Shown: piece by piece, positions 63,485 to 64,000 of the stretch
How the letters are laid out: every line of letters begins with the position of its first letter
Position numbering within the stretch: the first letter of the stretch is position 1
Source: Syntrophobacter sp. SbD1
GTDB lineage: Bacteria; Desulfobacterota; Syntrophobacteria; Syntrophobacterales; Syntrophobacteraceae
Length of the DNA: 64,000 nucleotides
Assembly (NCBI GenBank): GCA_900290365.1
Contig: OMOE01000002.1
Location: 16,622-80,621 of the forward strand
Reading direction: 5' to 3'
Notes under the pieces: model-generated
Told to the model about the DNA's origin: nothing
The model's input: only the letters and a program-made list of their open reading frames with translations
Database searches by the model: none
Program-made: the position numbers and the translations under genes

Positions 63485-63862
63485 ATGGGTAAATATGTTT
63501 TGATAGTTGATGATGACCCGGATATGGTTGAGACCGTAGGCATGATGCTCGAAAGCAAAGGCTATGATGTGGGCAAGGCTTACGATGGAATCGAGGGTGA
63601 GGACTCGATTCGAAAGAGGCGGCCGGACCTTGTGGTCTTAGACGTAATGATGCCTCGCAAAAACGGGTACGTTCTTTGTTCTGAACTCAAAAGAAACAAG
63701 GAAACCAGAGATATCCCCATCATTTTGCTTACCGCCGTAGGGGAGGCCGTGTCGACCACTACGTACTCGCATGCTGACGGAAAGGCTACGGAGGCCGAAG
63801 ATTATATTCCAAAGCCGGTCGATGCTCATGTCCTCGTCGAGAGCATAGAGCGGTTAGTTTAG
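63485..63862 (+). CDS. Single-domain response regulator, paralogue of 43331-43714
   Basis: LIVDDDPDMVETVGMMLESKGYDVGKAYDGIEGE...DVMMPRKNGYVLCSELKRNKETRDIPIILLTAVGEAVS. Confidence 0.9.
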   Translation: MGKYVLIVDDDPDMVETVGMMLESKGYDVGKAYDGIEGEDSIRKRRPDLVVLDVMMPRKNGYVLCSELKRNKETRDIPIILLTAVGEAVSTTTYSHADGKATEAEDYIPKPVDAHVLVESIERLV

Positions 63863-64000
63863 TGTCCATCCGGAAACTCCGGATGTGACACTTACAGTTT
63901 CCAATTCGGAAGGGAGGCATTTTTCGTCATGGCGCGTGCAACCTTGCGAGCCGCCCAATGCGATTGGCCAGCGCCGCACCGTAGGTGGCAAGGAAATCGA

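Noticed and set aside
35640-63862. Prophage or integrative element origin for the metabolic island
   Set aside because: No integrase, transposase, phage structural genes or tRNA attachment site was recognised. Paralogue duplication explains the repeats.
1-64000. CRISPR array
   Set aside because: No regularly spaced direct repeats with unique spacers were seen. The repeats found are tandem, inverted or dispersed types.
1-64000. tRNA or rRNA genes
   Set aside because: No cloverleaf-like or rRNA-like segments recognised by eye. A tRNAscan/Infernal run would be needed to exclude them fully.

Overview
The window is bacterial and looks like an anaerobic, probably syntrophic or sulfate-reducing, Desulfobacterota-type genome. 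That placement is inferred from gene content and was not tested. About 1-32 kb is housekeeping: a TCA block (acn-gltA-sdhA-sdhB), HU, relA/spoT, ispG, glgA, rpoH-like, hisC-cmk-rpsA-sppA, guaB-guaA and a cbi/cob corrin cluster. About 32-35 kb is a gene-poor, decaying segment with a nonsense-riddled Uma2 pseudogene and a large perfect inverted repeat. About 35-64 kb is the most interesting part. It is a one-directional, partly duplicated locus with four MetF-type proteins, three MetV-type proteins, a giant HdrA-GltD-HdrA flavoprotein, a Tat-less NiFe hydrogenase and its protease, and at least nine signalling genes interleaved with the metabolic genes (receivers, PAS kinases, a cNMP-binding-domain kinase, an NtrC-type sigma-54 activator and an ACT-like protein). 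The ORF track truncates both MvhD genes. Each has an in-frame TGA (41238-41240 and 50919-50921) aligned with a conserved MvhD cysteine and followed by an identical SECIS-like hairpin, so both are predicted selenoproteins. The second mvhD is preceded by a degenerate 3' fragment of hdrA. A sigma-54 -24/-12 element (TGGCAC-N5-TTGC, 53241-53255) precedes the hydrogenase-metV-kinase-metF operon. My leading hypothesis is a selenoprotein-linked, H2- and NAD(P)H-connected methylene-THF reductase system with built-in two-component control.
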